From Chloracidobacterium sp. (GTDB taxonomy: Bacteria > Acidobacteriota > Blastocatellia > Pyrinomonadales > Pyrinomonadaceae), in assembly GCA_016711345.1 (NCBI GenBank), contig JADJTD010000001.1, positions 248,001 to 312,000 of the forward strand: a stretch of DNA of 64,000 bases, in the 5' to 3' direction. Each line of letters begins with the position of its first letter. The stretch's first letter is position 1. This document shows positions 61,072-64,000 of this stretch, piece by piece. The notes under the pieces are model-generated. The model was not told the origin of the DNA and made no database searches. It worked only from the letters and a program-made list of their open reading frames with translations. Both the position numbers and the translations under genes were made by a program.

Positions 61072-62973
61072 TTAGAACAATTCAACCTGTCCGTCGGTCG
61101 CATTCACTTGCGGCTCGCCTTCGTTGAACATTATCCGTTCAAACAAAAGCGGCGAAGTCGAACCCGACTTTCCGACCGCCGTGAATCTGAGATTCAGCAG
61201 AACACCGTCATCGCTTATGGGCATCGCTCCGTAAACCACTACTCTCAACAGTCCGGGTTCTATAACGTTAGTCACGACAGTTAGCCCTCGGCTGATAGTT
61301 CCGGTCAGATCGGCTGCAACAGCCTGTGGCTGTATCACGTGCGGGTCATATGTAAGGTCGAACTCGTAAGAGATAACGCCATCATTTGCAATGCTCTGAA
61401 CATTCACGGGCACGACGATCTCTTTGCCAACAGGAGCAGCAGTTTGCGGCAATTCGACAGTCGCTCGTCGCGATCGCCCGCGTGAAGATCCTGACCGTGA
61501 AGTGTCATTCGCCCAATCGCCGGAAACCTCACCCATAAGCAGACCGGCATAATCCTCATTGGCGATGTTTGCGGTGACGGACGGATATACCCTGTTTACG
61601 GGATTGAATATCCAATTCCCCGTCGATCCAAAATTTGAACCGCCAGCCACATAATCCGCTATCTGGCCTGCATCAAACGACGACACCAATCCGTTTCCGC
61701 TGACGTCCGCCACGATCAACTTATTACCGCTCAATTGAGGACTCGGTTGGCCGACCACATGTTGTGATATCAAGCCCGCGTCATAGGATGAGATAGCAGA
61801 GCCGCCGTTTTTTGACAACATGACTGCATAACTCCCCGCGTCAAAACCCGCAAGCAAGTATCGGCCATCGAGCATTCCTGTTGTTGCCGAAACAGATGTT
61901 GCCCCTACACCGTTTATCAAAACGTTCGGAACATATCGCGTCGATGGTGCCCCAATGGCATTGCCATATGTCACAGTTCCCGAGATCGATGCGCCTCCGA
62001 CTGTGACGCTTCCATTAGTCGTCATGCTTCCCGGTTCACCGTCGTTCAACAAGAATCCCGGATGAGGGTCCCCGTTGTCCGGCGTTTGATAATGCTCGAA
62101 GATCAAGGGAGACGACTGCCCGGGCGTTCCCACAATTGTAAACCTAAGATTTACGAGAATTCCGGATCCCGCTAATGCCTGCCCTCCCGTAAAGGCTGAC
62201 ACAATGAGATGTCCGGCATTTGCTGTATTAGGAGTAAAACCCATATTACTGCTCATTGTTCCAACGCTATCAATCGGCTGTGAAGCAGGCTGTAGAACCG
62301 CCGAATCGAACGTCACCTGAAGATCATAGGCTATGATCGAATATCCAGTCAGATCTCCGACCGTGATCGGGATGGTAATATCGCTGCCCGGAGCCGCATT
62401 AACGGCAGGCAAGGTAACGGGCAGAGAGTTGCTGGAAATGGTTATTCTGCCGTAACCCAAATTTTCAATCGGCGGATTACCATCGTTGTACATAAATCCA
62501 ACATGAAATTCACCGGCCGGACTGGTCCAATTCTCAAACTTCAATAGCGTTGATTGCCCTGGCGGTCCCACGGTCCGGAATTTGAGATTCAACAGAGTTC
62601 CGGACCCGTCAGTTCCGTTTCCGGTGATCGGAACATCATTATAGGCGGTGATGATCAGATGCCCAGGATAGTTTGTATTGGCGAATATCCCGTCCATTCC
62701 TTCGCTAAAGGTTCTCGCCGCCTCGAAGGGAGGCGATGCAAATTGCACGAATGCCGGATCATACGCAACGTGAAATTTATAGGACGTTATCCCATGACCG
62801 ATCGGGTTTCGCACCGTTACGGGCATCAGAAGTTCGGTGCCCGACGCCACCTTGTAGCCACGTAACATCACATAATTTGGGTATCCAGTAGTCCAGCCGG
62901 CGTTCGTGGTAAACGCTGCGGATGCGAAAAAGATAAAGCATATAGCGATGATGCGTGACGGTATGCGTAACAT
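61072..62973 (-). CDS. Secreted protein with three cohesin domains and a dockerin
   Basis: 633 aa. Signal peptide about 8-25. Cohesin 1 about 35-180, cohesin 2 about 184-326, a regulatory-like segment 329-385, a dockerin-like pair 388-445 (loop DVSGNGLVSSFD at 423-434 has the Ca-binding pattern; the first loop is degenerate), a Ser/Arg linker 485-505, and cohesin 3 about 506-633. Cohesin 2 resembles the cohesin of the 1921-aa protein and cohesin 3 that of the 1324-aa protein. No enzyme module is present. It could be a scaffold for other dockerin-bearing proteins; this is inference. There is no Thr/Pro linker, unlike its relatives. Confidence 0.85.
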   Translation of the reverse strand: MLRIPSRIIAICFIFFASAAFTTNAGWTTGYPNYVMLRGYKVASGTELLMPVTVRNPIGHGITSYKFHVAYDPAFVQFASPPFEAARTFSEGMDGIFANTNYPGHLIITAYNDVPITGNGTDGSGTLLNLKFRTVGPPGQSTLLKFENWTSPAGEFHVGFMYNDGNPPIENLGYGRITISSNSLPVTLPAVNAAPGSDITIPITVGDLTGYSIIAYDLQVTFDSAVLQPASQPIDSVGTMSSNMGFTPNTANAGHLIVSAFTGGQALAGSGILVNLRFTIVGTPGQSSPLIFEHYQTPDNGDPHPGFLLNDGEPGSMTTNGSVTVGGASISGTVTYGNAIGAPSTRYVPNVLINGVGATSVSATTGMLDGRYLLAGFDAGSYAVMLSKNGGSAISSYDAGLISQHVVGQPSPQLSGNKLIVADVSGNGLVSSFDAGQIADYVAGGSNFGSTGNWIFNPVNRVYPSVTANIANEDYAGLLMGEVSGDWANDTSRSGSSRGRSRRATVELPQTAAPVGKEIVVPVNVQSIANDGVISYEFDLTYDPHVIQPQAVAADLTGTISRGLTVVTNVIEPGLLRVVVYGAMPISDDGVLLNLRFTAVGKSGSTSPLLFERIMFNEGEPQVNATDGQVELF

Positions 62974-63216
62974 AGAATCTATTCCTTATGTTGTCGGGAC
63001 AGGCAAATACCTTCTTGAGAAGAACTTTGGTGGATGAGACTGGTCTGCAAATGCAAAATCTCTAATAGGATACTACTCCCGAACGTCTTCCTTTTGCAAG
63101 AAATTTAATAGTGGTCCGCAGTTTGCCAAAGCACGCGTGTAAACAAAGGGCTATACGTTTAAGCCGAGTCGTGTGTATCGCCCTTACTGACGCGCGAGCT
63201 TTTGCATCGGTTCGTT
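62974..63216. other. Intergenic region with palindrome copy G and a weak promoter
   Basis: A possible minus-strand promoter (TTGCAA at 63094-63099, 18-nt spacer, TAGTAT at 63070-63075) for the cohesin gene and the repeat at 63122-63206. No ORF. Confidence 0.4.
63122..63206. repeat. Dispersed palindrome, copy G
   Basis: Diverged copy: CAAAGCACGCGTGTAAACAA on the left and CCCTTACTGACGCGCGAGCT on the right, with TTTGCCAAAG/CTTTTGCA ends. Confidence 0.8.
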
Positions 63217-63352
63217 AAAAAATCCACTGACGATATCCACGGACTTTCTGGATGGGTGATGTCGATGCTCCAGGAATCGCGGCCTTTGCGGATGATCTTG
63301 CCTTTTGAATCGTATTGATACCAGACGGCTTGCCCTTGGCGTATTTCCGCCC
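63217..63352 (-). pseudogene. Broken duplicate of the C-terminal domain of the HTH gene
   Basis: On the minus strand this DNA reads AVWYQYDSKGKIIRKGRDSW, then PESPWISSVDF. It aligns with NVWFEYDSNGKLLRKERDTY and DSPWLTSADL of the adjacent intact gene. It lacks a start, is out of phase with that gene's stop, and runs into palindrome copy G. It is a truncated copy. Confidence 0.7.
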
Positions 63353-63361
63353 GCCGTGACT

Positions 63362-63964
63362 CTAAAGTTTTGAAAGGTCCACCGCCGGATTATACATGTT
63401 CCTGTGTCTGAGGTCGGCGGATGTCAGCCATGGCGAGTCGATATGTTTGATCTTGGGGCCATATGTGTCACGTTCCTTGCGCAGCAGTTTTCCATTTGAA
63501 TCGTATTCAAACCAAACGTTGGGCCTACCGTCGTTTTGTTCTTCCAGGATAAAGATCTCGCGTCCGTAGCCGTCAACGCCGCGTTTCAATTCGGTTACAT
63601 GAATGCGTTTAAGTGCTGCCATGAAAGGAATATTAGATATGTCCTTCGGATAAAAGCCTCGATTCTCATCAGGATCATCAAACGCGGGTGAAGCCGGATC
63701 AACGGGGTCAAATTCCCCTTCTTTATCTGCGTCATCGGCGTTCATCTGCGGCAAAATTTCTTCTTCCATACACTCCGCAACAATTCCCTTTTCCAACGCC
63801 GGCGTCCATTTTTTGTACAGCCGAAACGCTGTTGTTTTCGAAATGTCGAACTCCTCGGCGATGCTGCTGTAGCTCGCCTTTGCATCGCGCCGCCATTTTA
63901 TATTGCAGATCAACTGCCGCGTTTCTTCATCAACATCGGCAACAAACCTCTCGTCAAAGCTCAT
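63362..63964 (-). CDS. Helix-turn-helix protein, 200 aa, possibly longer
   Basis: Residues about 15-55 contain an HTH (SSIAEEFDISKTTAFRLYKK), followed by an acidic linker (about 68-103) and a C-terminal domain with GYGREIFILEE and WFEYDSNGKLLRKERDTYG. I do not recognise the family. The ATG at 63964 has no close Shine-Dalgarno, and the frame is open upstream to the window edge (preceding codons read SVYRSEDAFLG), so the true start may be outside the window. A partial duplicate of the C-terminal domain follows. It may regulate or process DNA; unknown. Confidence 0.65.
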   Translation of the reverse strand: MSFDERFVADVDEETRQLICNIKWRRDAKASYSSIAEEFDISKTTAFRLYKKWTPALEKGIVAECMEEEILPQMNADDADKEGEFDPVDPASPAFDDPDENRGFYPKDISNIPFMAALKRIHVTELKRGVDGYGREIFILEEQNDGRPNVWFEYDSNGKLLRKERDTYGPKIKHIDSPWLTSADLRHRNMYNPAVDLSKL

Positions 63965-64000
63965 CCCGAGAAATGCGTCCTCCGACCGATAAACGCTGCA

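Noticed and set aside
62974..63216. tRNA or small RNA gene
   Set aside because: Hairpins here belong to the dispersed palindrome family; no cloverleaf seen.

Overview
The window looks like chromosomal DNA of an Acidobacteriota member, most likely Blastocatellia (Pyrinomonadaceae-like). This is inferred from gene content and style: long Thr/Pro-linkered secreted proteins, a VWFA-type secreted protein, a Ser/Thr kinase with C-terminal membrane helices, BshC, a split GcvPA/GcvPB pair, and many small palindromic repeats. Base composition is near 50% G+C. I see no tRNA, rRNA, CRISPR array, insertion sequence or phage genes.

Layout: (1-495) the start of a secreted fungalysin-type (M36) metalloprotease running off the left edge. 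(761-3739) a PAPS synthetase (Sat-CysC fusion) and a sulfotransferase in one operon. (3891-17594) three giant modular surface proteins, each with its own consensus-like promoter and intrinsic terminator. They mix cohesin, dockerin, P (proprotein-convertase), Calx-beta, lamin-tail, beta-helix and jelly-roll modules joined by Thr/Pro linkers, and share a C-terminal beta-sandwich. A fourth cohesin/dockerin protein lies at 61072-62973. (17840-22098) atpD-atpC and small unknown genes. (22311-28220) phoH-ybeY, zwf, a CBS/CorC membrane protein, a 1-Cys peroxiredoxin and a biotin carboxyl carrier protein. (28285-36371, minus) a tight run bshC-mutL-small membrane protein-sodium symporter-PIG-L deacetylase. 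(36494-42811) a BNR-repeat protein, an OmpA-like outer-membrane protein and glutamate dehydrogenase. (43159-45649) an overlapping operon of three exported proteins. (46758-53031) the glycine cleavage system gcvT-gcvH ... gcvPA-gcvPB with extra small genes. (53157-54599) DoxX, a Bax-inhibitor-1 protein and a zinc-ribbon membrane protein. (54596-60860, minus) a Ser/Thr kinase, VWA protein, XseA, an unknown membrane protein and XseB. (63217-64000) an HTH protein with a broken duplicate of its C-terminal domain.

The most unusual signal is repeat DNA. One family of 75-100 bp imperfect palindromes built around GCCCGCACGTAAGTAAGGGC recurs at seven places. A second class consists of inverted arms of mostly 7-bp (heptamer) tandem repeats. 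At least three loci of this class overlap protein starts so that the arms encode parts of the signal peptides (44493-44587, 45050-45152, 30816-30932). Two others sit in frame inside xseA and the VWA gene. Two 21-bp minisatellites fill other gaps.

The best candidate for an undescribed system is the cohesin/dockerin surface-protein set, in which cohesin and dockerin modules share the same polypeptides and no catalytic module is present.
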